Below, in pieces: positions 1 to 10,514 of a stretch of 64,000 nt of DNA. Under the pieces are notes generated by a model. It had not been told where the DNA came from. It worked only from the letters and a program-made list of their open reading frames with translations, and searched no databases. The stretch lies in the NCBI GenBank assembly GCA_023376005.1, contig CM042156.1:42600605-42664604 (forward strand), given 5' to 3'. The DNA is from Doryteuthis pealeii (taxonomy: Eukaryota > Mollusca > Cephalopoda > Myopsida > Loliginidae). Every line of letters begins with the position of its first letter. The first letter of the stretch is position 1. The translations under genes and the position numbers were made by a program.

Positions 1-1060
1 GTAATTAATACAAATTTTGTAATAAAACTTAATTTTAACTAGGGGGGGGGAGTTAGGGGTTAGGGTTAGTTTAAGGGAAAATAAATAAATAATTTGGGTT
101 CCGTTCAAGCGGTTCCGATATGGGGGATCAATTTACTATAAACTTATACGAGGAAATGAGCACCCGTAAATACTCAAATAATAAAGAACTTTTAAGAATT
201 TTTTTTTTCAATCTGATAGATTGGTGTGTAATCGATAATAATCAACTGAAGGAAAAAAATAGATGGGGGGTGGGGGAGTCCAGATAATCAGGTCCACCAA
301 AACGTTTTTAAACAATGTTTTTTTAAAATACTAGGTACCACCAATTTTACCCTGTGAAATTTACCCCCCCCCCCTATATTTAACACTATGAAACTTGCAG
401 AAAAATTAATATTTTCTTGAAAAAATTTTTCCATTTGAAAGAAAAAACATTAAATAAACTCCTGATGATTTTTTAAACTTTTTTTCAGCTTACGGTAATA
501 ATGAAAATTATGATTGAAAAAACCGTTTTCATTTTTGCACTGTTAAATCAACTGAAAATTAACGTAGCTAAAAACAAGTTACGATAAGAGTTTTTTAAAT
601 TCTATGAAAAATCAATTAATTATAAATAATAACAAAATATTTCCGTTTTATTCAAGATGGCCTAAACTGATCAATTGGTGGTCCCCTATAATACTATCTT
701 AGGTTTTAGCAAAAATAGATATTGCAATACGAACAATTTAAATTTTCGATTCTCAGCTTCTTTTTAAACTCAACATGCAATTAAGAACTAAATGTAAATT
801 TTGTCATGTACAAAAAAATTAAAACAATAACAAACAAATATACAAACGAATACTTTCAATTTGTTGTATAATAATATGAAATAATTTTAAACTATAAAAC
901 AGAAAATACAAATCCTGAAATATACAAATTCTCAATGATTTTAGTTTTAAGAATTATTTTTCTCTTACCCCCTCTCTAACTACTGTCTTCCACTTTCTCT
1001 CTCACTCCCTGGTGATCCAAATTTCATTTTAGTCCGGTCATGGACCGGGTACTTTAGCTA

Positions 1061-1061
<1 letters not shown>
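1..1061 (+). mobile_element. Right end of a non-autonomous Helitron (family 2), left end not seen
   Basis: The right end shows the classical Helitron terminus: a hairpin at 1034-1048 (CCGGTC, loop ATG, GACCGG), a 9-nt spacer, then CTAG at 1058-1061 followed by T. The body to the left is AT-rich, with a G run near 42-50 and a C run near 363-373, and holds no open frame of note. No TC start could be fixed, so the element may begin outside the window. A degenerate second copy of the last ~100 bp, sharing the pyrimidine-rich CTCTCTCACTCC stretch, lies on the minus strand at 46.4 kb. That supports a repeat family. The extent of the body is inference. Confidence 0.5.

Positions 1062-1120
<59 letters not shown>
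1062..1120. repeat. (TA)n microsatellite
   Basis: Nearly pure TA dinucleotide tract directly after the Helitron CTAG end and before the palindromic element at 1121. Confidence 0.95.
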
Positions 1121-1221
1121 AGTAATTGTAATTTGCTTGAAGCATTAAGTATGTTATAATGTATTAATTTGAAAGCAATTACAATGCAAGTAAAAATAAA
1201 AACAAAAAGATGCTATTTTTT

Positions 1222-1260
1222 GTCTTATCGATTTCAAAGTAAAACTTTATCTTCAGAGAC
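1222..1260 (-). ncRNA. Mirror copy of the hammerhead-like motif, opposite strand
   Basis: The left arm of the palindrome carries the same GTCT-CTGAAGA-stem II-GAAA-AGAC order on the minus strand, so RNA from either strand would contain one motif. Confidence 0.5.
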
Positions 1261-1275
1261 GATTTTCCGAAAATC

Positions 1276-1314
1276 GTCTCTGAAGATAAAGTTTTACTTT
1301 GAAATCGATAAGAC
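1276..1314 (+). ncRNA. Candidate type I hammerhead ribozyme
   Basis: Order seen: stem I GTCT (1276-1279), core CTGAAGA (1280-1286), one extra T (1287), stem II AAAGT/ACTTT with loop TTT (1288-1300), GAA plus A15.1 (1301-1304), short self-complementary stem III ATCGAT, H17 A at 1310, then AGAC (1311-1314) closing stem I. The conserved core C3-U4-G5-A6-N7-G8-A9 and G12-A13-A14 is intact, and predicted cleavage would follow 1310. The extra T before stem II and the 4-bp stem I are deviations. The palindromic stem III suggests possible dimeric folding. Confidence 0.55.
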
Positions 1315-1376
1315 AAAAAATAACCTTTTTGTTTTTATTTTTTACTTGCATTGAATTGCTTTCAAATTAATACATT

Positions 1377-1379
<3 letters not shown>

Positions 1380-1412
<33 letters not shown>
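1380..1412. repeat. (TA)n microsatellite
   Basis: TA tract flanking the palindromic element on its right side. Confidence 0.9.
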
Positions 1413-1414
<2 letters not shown>

Positions 1415-1424
1415 ACAGTATTCA

Positions 1425-1750
1425 GATACCATGCACATCTATGTATTTACCAATCATTGCGCATGAGCAGGATATGACACAAGGTCAACTTTTAAATGGA
1501 GTTTAACAGGTTTCAATTCAGTTTTTTTCTAGATTGGTTGCCATACTAAAGCTAAAGAGCCCAGTCTGTCCTACTATTTATCCATAGCTGGAGGGAGAAT
1601 AGTTGACTGTATGCCTTTCCTCTGCATACAGCATCTCATTCAAAATCAGCATCATCCTTCAGGCTATTGAAAATTTATTTTCCATCATTAAATAATCTGA
1701 TAGTTTTGTAATACCAATGTAATGAATCCGGGGCCGGATTTATAAGGGGG
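1425..1750 (-). mobile_element. SINE family A copy with an extra internal segment
   Basis: Reads on the minus strand. The GTGACACAAGGTCAA tail motif, the GAGCCCAGTCTG block and the GGAGGGAGAATAGTTG block are clear. Beyond 1640 it continues into a ~110-bp segment (ending near CCGGGGCCGGATTTATAAGG) instead of the tRNA-like head. The same segment is found in the plus-strand copy at 5296-5430, so it marks a subfamily. Confidence 0.7.
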
Positions 1751-2284
1751 CTATTGAAATTGCTCCAGGCCTCCTACCAGTGAAACACCCAGACTTCCTT
1801 TATAAAACCTGTAATGATTATAAGATTATTAAAAAAATAATGTTGATTTGGTGCCAGCTGGAAAGAATTATATCACTTTGTTGTATAATACAAACTGAAA
1901 AATGTAAAAGTTATTCTTACAGTCAAGATAATTGAGAAAAAACAATTCTTTGGAACCTAACTTGTTTTTTTGTTTTTTTTTAAATAAATTTATTTTTACT
2001 TAATTTTTTTTATCTATCTATTTATTTATTTTATTTTTTAATATTTCTCATGTACCTAATTTAACTTCTATATTGAGGCAACTTGAGTGGTTCCCTAACC
2101 AGAAGTGCCCCCTCCTCCTGGTCTAAATCCAGCTTTGAATACTGCTAATTGTTCTAATGTATCTAAACTGATTCTGAGTTTTAAATTAGTTAGACTTAAA
2201 GTACAAATAGTCCAAAACCACTTGTCACACCTACATATATTTAAGTGGTAAAATAATTAAATAACTTATATATTATATTATTAA
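1751..2284. other. AT-rich stretch without recognised feature
   Basis: Contains T-rich runs near 1960-2040. No open frame, tRNA-like box or terminal repeat was recognised. Confidence 0.5.
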
Positions 2285-2465
2285 GACAACATTAAAGAAC
2301 CTAGTCTACCCTACTATTTACTAGAGGGAGAATAGTTGGATTCATACCTTTCCCCAAGGGTATTAATGATGTGAAATGCAAACAGCCTCGTTCAGGATTT
2401 GAACTCTAGTCACAGTGTCCATTTCTTATGTTTGATAACCATTACATGCGCATCCACTTACATAG
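2285..2465 (-). mobile_element. SINE family A, head-side fragment
   Basis: Shows the A-family blocks CCTACTATTTAC, GAGGGAGAATAGTTGGATTC and CAGGATTTGAACTCTAG (complement of the B box region), then the complement of the A box near 2440. Confidence 0.75.
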
Positions 2466-3120
2466 ATTATAGTGTTTTAGAATAGTTTGCTGAAAGTCGG
2501 GCATAGAGGACATATTGAGTATTATTTTTATAAAGGAAATATAATGCCTGCTGAATCCCTTTTTATTTATAACATCTTTTGCTTAATTTGGCATCAGTAA
2601 TAATTTACACTGTGATTATTCTAAATCTATTGACTGCAAGGCTTGAAAGTCTCAAGTTATTCTATTCAAGGTGATACATGGGAGGAGACATCACTTGATC
2701 TGAGCTCTTAATCTCAAATTGGTGAAATGGATTTACTGATTCTCTCTAATGCAGTGGCTGATACCACAGGAATTAAGATTTTTTACAACTATTAGACTGT
2801 TTTCTTTTTCATGGCTCGGACTCAAAATCTATTTTCAGCAGTTGTAATTTCATTAATACTAACCATGCAGAACCTTTTTTTTTTTTTTTTTCTTCTTTAT
2901 CTCCCTCAATTAGTAAGCTCAGAAATATTTCAGAAATGAGGTGGCAACAGCTCAGTGTGATTGTGAGAATAAAAAAAAAACAAAAAAAACTTGTTTTTGA
3001 AATAAACTTAATGAATTTACTGCGTTAAAAAAAAAATTTAGAAATGTTAGTATGCATTTGCAGATTTTTCTGCTCCACTTGCTTTAAAATATATCTCAAT
3101 AAACATATCTAGTTGGTACA

Positions 3121-3123
<3 letters not shown>
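2466..3123. other. AT-rich stretch without recognised feature
   Basis: T and A runs only (for example 2877-2890 and 2972-2990). No coding or element termini were seen. Confidence 0.5.

Positions 3124-3171
<48 letters not shown>
3124..3171. repeat. (TA)n microsatellite
   Basis: Uninterrupted TA tract. Confidence 0.95.
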
Positions 3172-3173
<2 letters not shown>

Positions 3174-3529
3174 TTTTTAAAATCCTGTGAGTTACATTGT
3201 CAATTATTTTATGTACTTTATATAGAAAACCAAAGAAAACTGTTGCTAGGTATACACATTTTGAAATTCCTTTAGCACCCTATTTTAAAATGTAAATTAA
3301 AATTTTGATTTTTTTTTCTTCTTTTCTTGATTTTACTAAGAAAGTAAGCAAATAATTATCTAAAGGGAAAAAATAATTTTTTTTTTTTTTAAATTCTTTT
3401 TTATTTCTTTCTTTGGTAACCATGCAAAAGAGTGTGATACTTGTTGCAGATTACTTTCCTTTGATTTGTAATGTTTTATTTTTATTCTAATTAAAATGTT
3501 ATAATTTTCCAAAGACATTAATAATGAAA

Positions 3530-3923
3530 TCTATTAATAATATAGATTCGCTTCTGGTTTTTGTCTGTAACAAAAATTATGTCATTGCTTACATCACATT
3601 ACCCAAAATCATCATAACATAGAATAAATACACTCAAAATTTGAACATGTAGCATTAGACAGTCCTCATTGTTTTTAAAACAAGTTTTAATAAATACATG
3701 ACTGGTATTATATATCTATATATAGTTTGAATTATCTTAACACATATTTAAAGTTTACATTTCAAATTGTTTTATTTTTTAATCCTTTAATGAATTTGAT
3801 GATTTTACTTACTTAGGGTACAAACTCGCTGACATTAAATTTTTTATTCCCACCCCTCAGGCAATATGTTTCAAAAATCTATTTTTACATCGCCCGGAGG
3901 GTGTTTTTTTTTTTTTGTACTAG
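3530..3923 (+). mobile_element. Short non-autonomous Helitron (family 1 relative)
   Basis: Starts with TC after an A at 3529. Its first ~80 bp, including TTTTTGTCTGTAAC and ATGTCATTGCTTACATCACA, match the left end of the copy at 44061. The right end has the hairpin CGCCCGGAGGGTG (3891-3903), a T-rich spacer and CTAG at 3920-3923 followed by T. Length ~394 bp. The T run in the spacer is longer than in the other copies. Confidence 0.65.
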
Positions 3924-4586
3924 TTATTGTAATCAATATAACTCTTAAATAATTTTCGTTTCCTTTTGGTAGAAATGTTTACATGATTATTACTACAATG
4001 TTATAATTAAATATCTTAGTTCTAGAAAATCTGCTTGTTTTGCACATAAGTTTTTTTTTTTGATCAGCTTATAAACTTGTTTTGTTAACCTGTAATTACC
4101 GAATGTATACAACTGGTGCCATACACAACGGATATTTATTATGCATGTACGCATACAAGCACTGCCAACCAATTATCAGATCTCCCACCCCACAAAAAAA
4201 AAAAAAAAAAAAATCTATAATGTAATCAGTTGCATCACTTTTGGCCAATTGTATCCACTGATTATAAATGCCAGTTATTTTTAACTGCCCTTTGACCTCG
4301 GTTAAGCCAGAAGCAATCCATAATCCATTCTTTTCACTGATGATATACATCCAGATACCCCCCCCCACACACACACAAACCGGTCATTTACACCTTAATT
4401 GAAATATGAAGCATTTAACATGATAATAGCTCCTACTAAATTTAAGAATTTGATTTATAATGCAAATTTCAGAATCTTTAATAAGACATTTAATGGGGTC
4501 TTTAATAGAAAATAAAACATGTCTGTTGAGTCTAATGTCAAGTTAGTATGCTTTTTTGTTGAAACATGTTTTATGTATGCACATGC

Positions 4587-5095
4587 TTATCTATCTATAT
4601 ACTTGTGGTGTAATGGTCATTGTCATAAGAAATGGGTAAATCTAATAGGGCAGACTGGGCTGGGTGTATCTATCTATGTGGTGTAATGGTCATTGTCATA
4701 AGAAATGGGTAAATAATAGGGCAGACTGGGCTCTTATCTATCTATATACATTGTGGTGTAATGGTCATTGTCATAAGAAATGGGTAATAATAGGGCAACA
4801 TGGGCTCTTATCTATCTATATACTTGTGGTGTAATGGTCATTGTCATAAGAAATGGGTAAATAATAGGGCAGACTGGGCTCTTATCTATCTATATACTTG
4901 TGGTGTAATGGTCATTGTCATAAGAAATGGGTAAATAATAGGGCAGACTGGGCTCTTATCTATCTATATACTTGTGGTGTAATGGTTCATTGTCATTAAG
5001 AAATGGGTAAATAATAGGGCATTCTTATCTATCTATATACTTGTGGTGTAATGGTCATTGTCATACAGAATCTATCTATATACTTGTGGTGTAAT
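4587..5095 (+). repeat. Tandem array of a rearranged SINE-A head, ~75 bp unit
   Basis: Eight units begin with (TATC)n and CTTGTGGTGTAATGGTCATT, then skip directly to the internal SINE block AATAGGGCAGACTGGGCTCT; a ninth head occurs at 5219. Each unit therefore repeats the tRNA-like A box without the B box. Units differ by small indels. This is a minisatellite born from a deleted SINE. Confidence 0.85.
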
Positions 5096-5640
5096 TCATT
5101 GTTGAATGGTGATACAGTATGCACTAATACCCTTGGGAAAGGCATATAGTCAACTATTCTCCCTCCAAGCTATGGGTAAATAATAGGGCAGACTGGGCTC
5201 TTATCTATCTATATACTTGTGGTGTAATGGTCATTGTCATAAGAAATGGACATGGTGACCAGAGTTCAAATCCTGGATGAAGCTGGTTGTATTTCATATA
5301 GTGGAAATATCCTTATAAATCCGGCCCCGGGTTCATTACATTGGTATTACAAAACTATCAGAATATTTAATGATGGAGAAGAAATTTTCAATAGCTTGAA
5401 GGATGATGCTGATTTTTGAATGTGATACAGTATGCGCTAATACCCTTGGGAAAGGCATATAGTCAACTATTCTCCCTCCAGCTATGGGTAAATAGTAAGG
5501 CAGACTGGGATCTTTAACCTTGATATAGCAATTGGTCTAGGAGAACTCTGAATTCAAACCTGTTAAACTCCACTTAAAAATTGACCTTGTGTCACATCCT
5601 GCTCATGGCGGTGATTGGTAAATGCAAACTCTTTGAATAT
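5096..5640 (+). mobile_element. SINE family A copies, partly duplicated, with the extra segment
   Basis: Holds an internal fragment (5096-5205), a new head at about 5208-5290 with A-box-like GTGGTGTAATGG and B-box-like GAGTTCAAATCC, the ~110-bp extra segment at 5296-5430, then the standard body to GTGTCACATCCTGCTCATGG (5589 on). It shares the extra segment with the copy at 1425-1750. Confidence 0.75.
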
Positions 5641-5734
5641 ACTTTGGTAAGAATCTAAAATTCTTTTAGAATTTAATTTTCCTTATTTTAACTTTATTTT
5701 CCATTAGGTCTAATCAATTCATTACATGAAGAAT

Positions 5735-5974
5735 TAGTGTCCTATTGTTGGTATCTACCAGACAGTGAGGGAGTCTATCCCCTGTTTCACTAACGCTATA
5801 CCAGGGAGATTGTTTTGGCTGAGATAGAGCATCACACCTACCATTAGCTCTCTACTTACTGCACAGATCAGATTACCCTAGCTATGCTACACATGCACTG
5901 AGTTGGCAAGAGCTGGTATCGAATTTGGAACCTTGCAATTCTTAGGTGGATGCTCTACCGACTGAGCTAAACCA
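5735..5974 (-). mobile_element. SINE family C (tRNA-derived)
   Basis: On the minus strand the tRNA-like head reads GGTTTAGCTCAGTCGGTAGA (A box) and later GGTTCCAAATTCGATACC (B box region), followed by the family body with CACATG, GTGCAGTAAG and GATAGACTCCCTCACTGTC. Confidence 0.85.
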
Positions 5975-6025
5975 GTGAAAAGGGGATAGACTACTGACTG
6001 TAGGCCACTCTGCCTACTTTACTAC
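5975..6025 (+). mobile_element. SINE family C 3' fragment
   Basis: Plus-strand 3' end of family C (AAAAGGGGATAGACTAC to CTACTTTAC), joined head-on to the minus-strand copy. This gives a compact inverted arrangement. Confidence 0.7.
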
Positions 6026-6286
6026 ATGAAGAAGTAAAATTCCAAGAATGGAAATTAAAAAGCAGTATATTTTTGCTCCATTATACCACTTGTGTCACCA
6101 TCACTGTGGTGAGTTGTTGGAATCCAACTCTTTGGATATACTTTGGTAAATAAAAATATGTAAAGAAGTTCAAATAGAGAAAATTAAATTCTTTTCGAAT
6201 TAATTTTCTCTATTTGAACTTCATTTTCCATTAAATCTGATAAATTTTTTACATGAAGTAAAATTCCAAAATGGAAACTAAAAAGC

Positions 6287-6652
6287 TGTACTGGTTTAGC
6301 TCAGTCAGTAGAACATCCGCCTAGGGGCCACAAGGTTCTGGGTTCGATATTGGCCCTCACCTAATCAGCACATGAGTAGTACAGCTTGGACCTGTGCAAT
6401 AAAGGTGGGAGCTGATGGTTGGTGTGACACTGACCATAACACTAACCTTGACCTGTAACCCTAACATCTCAAAGGTTTTGGATATTTCAGTGAAATGTAA
6501 TGCTTTTTATACATAATCTAATGATATTACCTCTTGTGCACTATTCTGCATTATCAAATTAAATACCTTGTCTTACCCCAAAAGTAATTAAGATAAGATG
6601 TAATTTTGATCTTTTGTCTGATACTGACAATAAGCCACTCTGTCGACTTTTT
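6287..6652 (+). mobile_element. SINE family C, interrupted
   Basis: The head shows GGTTTAGCTCAGTCAGTAGA and GGTTCTGGGTTCGATATTGG. Family similarity stops near 6435 and resumes at ~6606 (TCTGATACTGACAATAAGCC) to 6652. The 170-bp gap (6436-6605) is unclassified. Confidence 0.75.
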
Positions 6653-6841
6653 AATTAATATCTATTACTAGTAATTAGTAACTATATTAACTCCTAAGGT
6701 TTTTCTTTATGTTTAAAAACGGGTTGCTATAAATCCTTTATTTCTGCAGATTTAATCTATGATTATCCTATTTTCTAACATTGGCTATTATTTGTTTTTT
6801 ATCATCTCTGAATGTTTTATAATAATGAAAGTTATTCAGTA

Positions 6842-6890
6842 CTAGAAGCGGTTACCCAGCATCACCTGGGGAGAAGGGAAGGGGAAAAAA
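6842..6890 (-). mobile_element. Helitron right end, family 3 (left end not found)
   Basis: On the minus strand: hairpin CCCAG-GTGATG-CTGGG, a 9-nt spacer TAACCGCTT, CTAG (6842-6845) and then T. The geometry is the same as the other Helitron ends but the sequence differs. The element would extend to the right. Its start was not located. Confidence 0.55.
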
Positions 6891-7398
6891 CCTGGTTGTA
6901 TTGATTTGTTTACTTTTGAGATTTACAAATGCTGGACATTTTTAAGTTGAATTTTAATGCTATTTTATTATAAATTTATTTTAATATATTCAAAAAGTAG
7001 ATCAGATCTTCATAATTTTCAACACAAAAATGAAGATCTGGTGATAGTGAATGTGTATATATATTTCTTTTGTTGTTGTTTTTTTTATCTCATAGTTTCC
7101 TCTGGACATATATACTCCAACTGCCCTTTTATATATGTATAGATAGATTTCTATTCATTTAAAAGTACTGCACTCAGAAATCACTTTGATTTCTTAAACC
7201 CAATTTGAGGTTATAACCTTCACACATGTATAGTCAGTTTTAAGTGGACGGTCCAAATAGATGAAACTGGTTTCTTTCTCTCATGTGTGTTTTAGTTTAA
7301 AGGAATATGTTGAAAGTTTATCCTTTTGAAACCTTGTTTGCAAAAAAAAAAAAAAATCTAGATTTAATTTGAAAAATTCAATATTATCATTATAAATA

Positions 7399-8021
7399 CT
7401 AGCAAATATATGCACCCTCCGGGTGCAAGTATTTAAGTTTTATGTAATAGAAATATATTAAATTAGAAAGGCTAATGAAACTAAATAAGAATGCAGATAA
7501 AATGATTTGAAACAGAGGGTGTATAATCGAAAAATAGAACTGAAACTTACTCTTCTATCACTCTCGTCTTTCATTGCTATATTTTCCTAATTTAATAACT
7601 TAGTTAAAATAGGAAGTAAAGAATAAAATCAGAATTATTTCTTCTCGTTAATCGATTTCTTTTTAAGATTTATTGAAGAGATTTTTTATCATATTCATTA
7701 GATAAAACCATACGATTAAAAATCAATAATACTAAGCACATATTTATTAAAATCAAATCTTTAATTTTAATATACAAATTAGTCTTCCTGTTCACACTGT
7801 AAACTGCTATTTTTGTGTATATATAAATACAATTGCATATATTCATTTGTAGATATGATTAACCGTATTAATAATGTAAAACAATTTTATTAGAAACTGA
7901 GGTTTAAATAGAAATAAAAATCATGTAGAATGTGACGTAAATAACAAAGGGAATTGTGACTTGAGTAGTGATATAGTTTCGGTTACAGACAGAAAAGCAT
8001 ACAATCTCCATTATTATAAGA
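7399..8021 (-). mobile_element. Non-autonomous Helitron, family 1, full copy
   Basis: Read on the minus strand it starts TCTTATAATAATGGAGATTG (8021 leftward) and ends with hairpin GCACCCGGAGGGTGC, a 9-nt spacer and CTAG (7399-7402). On the plus strand it is flanked by A (7398) and T (8022), the A|T target typical of Helitrons. Length 623 bp. There is no Rep/helicase coding, so it would depend on an autonomous partner elsewhere. Copies in this window at 31752, 36441, 56575 and 58317 have nearly the same length. Confidence 0.8.
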
Positions 8022-8337
8022 TAATGGTGGCAGAGAAAGATGCCTTTAATGGATATATATTTTTTCTCCTCTTTTAGTTGTATGTCTGGTATGAAATAGA
8101 GAAAAATATTTTTCTTTAAACTGTATATTTAAAGGTGAAGTAATTTTTATAAGAATGTGTAAATGGTGGGTCCAGTTCAGCACACATTAAACTTCAATTA
8201 AAAATTCCACAGAGTAGCCCCGAAGGACATGTTTGCCTCCACCCACCATTCCAAGTTCTGTAGCAATGGGAAAGGGGTAAAAGCAGTTAGAGGAAGATGA
8301 CACTGGAAGCTGCAATCCCAATCCTGCAGGCAAGTTG

Positions 8338-8621
8338 CAGAGATGCTGATAGGTATGCATCCTGCATCCCTGACGCAAAAAAACTAAAAGGATGCAGTAA
8401 AATCCTATCCATGCATCCCAGTGTTTTTTCTTTTTTCTTCCCTCATCATTTCAAGCTAATTGTAAATAGATTTCAATAGTGTCTTAGAAATGAATTACAC
8501 AGGATCGGTTATAAGGTGGGAGTTAGATGGCTTTAGTTGGGACCCATAAATTTTCCTGGGGACTCATTCAAAGCAAATGTGTCCCAGGATGCACTAAATC
8601 AAAAAGCTATCAGCATCACTG
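8338..8621 (-). mobile_element. hAT-like MITE
   Basis: Terminal inverted repeats CAGAGATGCTGATAG and its complement CTATCAGCATCACTG bound 284 bp. Internal motifs (GGATGCA, TCCCGGGGACTCATTC-like) match the copies at 23676 and 27940. No transposase frame. No clear 8-bp duplication around this copy. Confidence 0.65.
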
Positions 8622-8987
8622 AGGTTGTTCAAAATATTGGTTGTCTGATATTGACCTGGGGACGGCATAGTTCAGCAGCATTCTAAATAACCAAGCAGGC
8701 TTCTCTAAGGCTTACTCTGCATAAATAGGGGATTAGAAAAGGTGGCCAAAATGAAGCTCATCTTCTACACATCCAGTTGGGCAACTGGCTTTTTATGGGG
8801 TTAAACAAGAAAGAAAAGATACACACCCACTCCTGACCAGACCTTTAGCTACACCCACTGAGACTGTGCCTGCCTGTTCCACATTGGCCTTATCAGTCAC
8901 AAACAAGCCAGAAGTCAACATGAACCACCCCCTTAATCTTTTTTCACAAAAACCAGCCATGAATTTTATCAAAGAAATTTTATGGAA

Positions 8988-9206
8988 GTACGTGGTGTAA
9001 TGATTACCGTTGTAGAAAATGGAAACGGCGAGACATGTTCAAATCCTGGGCCCGGTTGTTTGCATTTCAAATAGTGCTAATAAACTTGGGAAAGGTATGC
9101 ATCCAACTATTCTTCCTCCAGCTATAATTAAATAGTTGAGCAGACTGGGCTCTTTAACCTTGGTATGTCAACCAGTCTAGGAGAATGAAAAATATGAATT
9201 CAAACC
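8988..9206 (+). mobile_element. SINE family A
   Basis: Head CGTGGTGTAATGATTACC with B-box-like ATGTTCAAATCCTGG, body CTTGGGAAAGGTATGCATCC and GCAGACTGGGCTCTTTAACC. 3' truncated. Confidence 0.85.
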
Positions 9207-9429
9207 AAAGGGTCTCTCTTCTAGTTAGTCAAAAAACTACTTTGTGAGCTCCTCCCTGTCTTCCAAAATTTTGTAATTAGTTTTTATCTATAAATCTTAT
9301 TTGGTAGAGTAAAAGAGACATAGATAATCCGGTTTTAAAGTTTTAATCCATATTTAGACAGGCTTTGATTTTAAGCAATTTTTATGCTATTATGTCTACT
9401 GCTATTTGTACAATTATCTAAATGTCTAT

Positions 9430-9438
<9 letters not shown>

Positions 9439-9463
<25 letters not shown>
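9439..9463. repeat. (TA)n microsatellite
   Basis: Short TA tract. Confidence 0.9.
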
Positions 9464-9479
9464 ATCTATTGCATCCTTT

Positions 9480-10100
9480 ATATTAGAAATATTTGGGGTT
9501 TTCTTTTTCTTTTTACTAAGCTTTTATTACAGATTTATGACAAGAATTTTCATAGACAGACACAGAAATAATAAAGCTGTTACATACTCATACACATATA
9601 CCCATGTTGGGTATATACACAACTGTTCTTTTACTGGAGAGAGGAGAGATAGACACAGGTAGATAGATACATAACTTACTTCTTTGTCCATTGGTGATCT
9701 CTAGTGGTTTCTATTCTTTCTCTCCGTGTTGAATTCTATTTCTAGATTCTTGTTGACTGTTCGTCTTTGATGCATTCCTTCTTCATGGTCGGTCTTGTTG
9801 CCAAGACATTCATCAAGCAAGAACACCATCTTATTTCTTTAAACTTTTATTTACTTAACTAAAATTCTTCTTCTAACTAACACAACGCGCGCGTGTGCAT
9901 AATGAGCCCATGCTTCTCATCGGACGCCCAAGCAGGTACTCACGGGTTAATTCGGTCCCACGTGACTTCATGTACTTCGCGGGCTTTCTGTAATATTCCA
10001 TGGAAAGTCCCACCCGCGATATGAAAAGGGGCCATCCCTTCAGAAATACAGGGTGTTGACAATAATCTATGCAACCACATACATTATGCAACAAAGCACC
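9480..10100. other. Unclassified segment with a CpG-containing part (9883-10070)
   Basis: The sequence from 9883 (GCGCGCGTGTG) to ~10070 has more CpG than its surroundings and ends near GGGTGTTGACA. It could be an LTR or promoter remnant, but I found no target duplication or paired LTR. The only frame (73 codons, minus) has no recognisable similarity. Confidence 0.25.
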
Positions 10101-10250
10101 ATTTTTAGATTTTCATTTAGACATTTCCATTTATAGTAATGTTATATTAAAATTAATCATAATTTAATGGTTTACCAAACTCTTTCAGTTTTACTTCTCA
10201 CTAGATTTCTGCTATTTTTAGATTTTTTAAAAGAATAACTATTCTTACTG

Positions 10251-10424
10251 TAAGATGGTGGGCTGAAAAGTTCATGATTTCATCATATCTGCTATTGTGA
10301 TCCAAGCTCTACAAAACCAATGGAAAAAAGTGTGTAGACTGCAAGGGAGACTATTAAAAACTGAACTTCATTTGGTCACATGAGAGTATTTTGATCGGCC
10401 TATGAACTTTTCAGCCAACCCTTA
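10251..10424 (+). mobile_element. mariner-like MITE
   Basis: The left end TAAGATGGTGGGCTGAAAAG and the right end, read in complement as TAAGGGTTGGCTGAAAAG, form imperfect terminal inverted repeats including TA target dinucleotides. GGCTGAAAAGTTC and GATCGGCCTATGAAC are typical of mariner ends. 174 bp, no transposase. Confidence 0.7.
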
Positions 10425-10514
10425 TGAAAGTTTTTTTTTCTTTTTTGCTGGAAAAATGATTTAAATATTGTTTATTTATTTAAATATTGTTTCTTTAAAT
10501 GATTTAAATATATA

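Larger units (their letters stand above)
1121..1379 (+). mobile_element. Palindromic hammerhead-bearing element, PAL1 copy 1
   Basis: A near-perfect inverted repeat spans 1157-1377 with its centre near 1268. A non-palindromic tail of ~36 bp (1121-1156, containing GCTTGAAGCATTAAG) lies outside it. The same architecture and sequence recur in inverted orientation at 17456-17737. Each arm carries a hammerhead-like motif. Both flanks are TA microsatellite, so a target duplication cannot be read. The layout resembles Penelope-like pLTRs or retrozymes with inverted copies. That family link is inference, because no reverse transcriptase is present. Confidence 0.65.

Noticed and set aside
48..70. Telomere-like GGGTTAGGGTTAG
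   Set aside because: Only about two degenerate TTAGGG units beside a G run. No array.
4096..4374. 92-codon minus-strand frame
   Set aside because: Contains a poly-Phe run from a poly-A tract and shows no domain; chance frame in AT-rich DNA.
4587..5275. CRISPR array
   Set aside because: Units are contiguous SINE-head tandem repeats without unique spacers, and the genome is animal.
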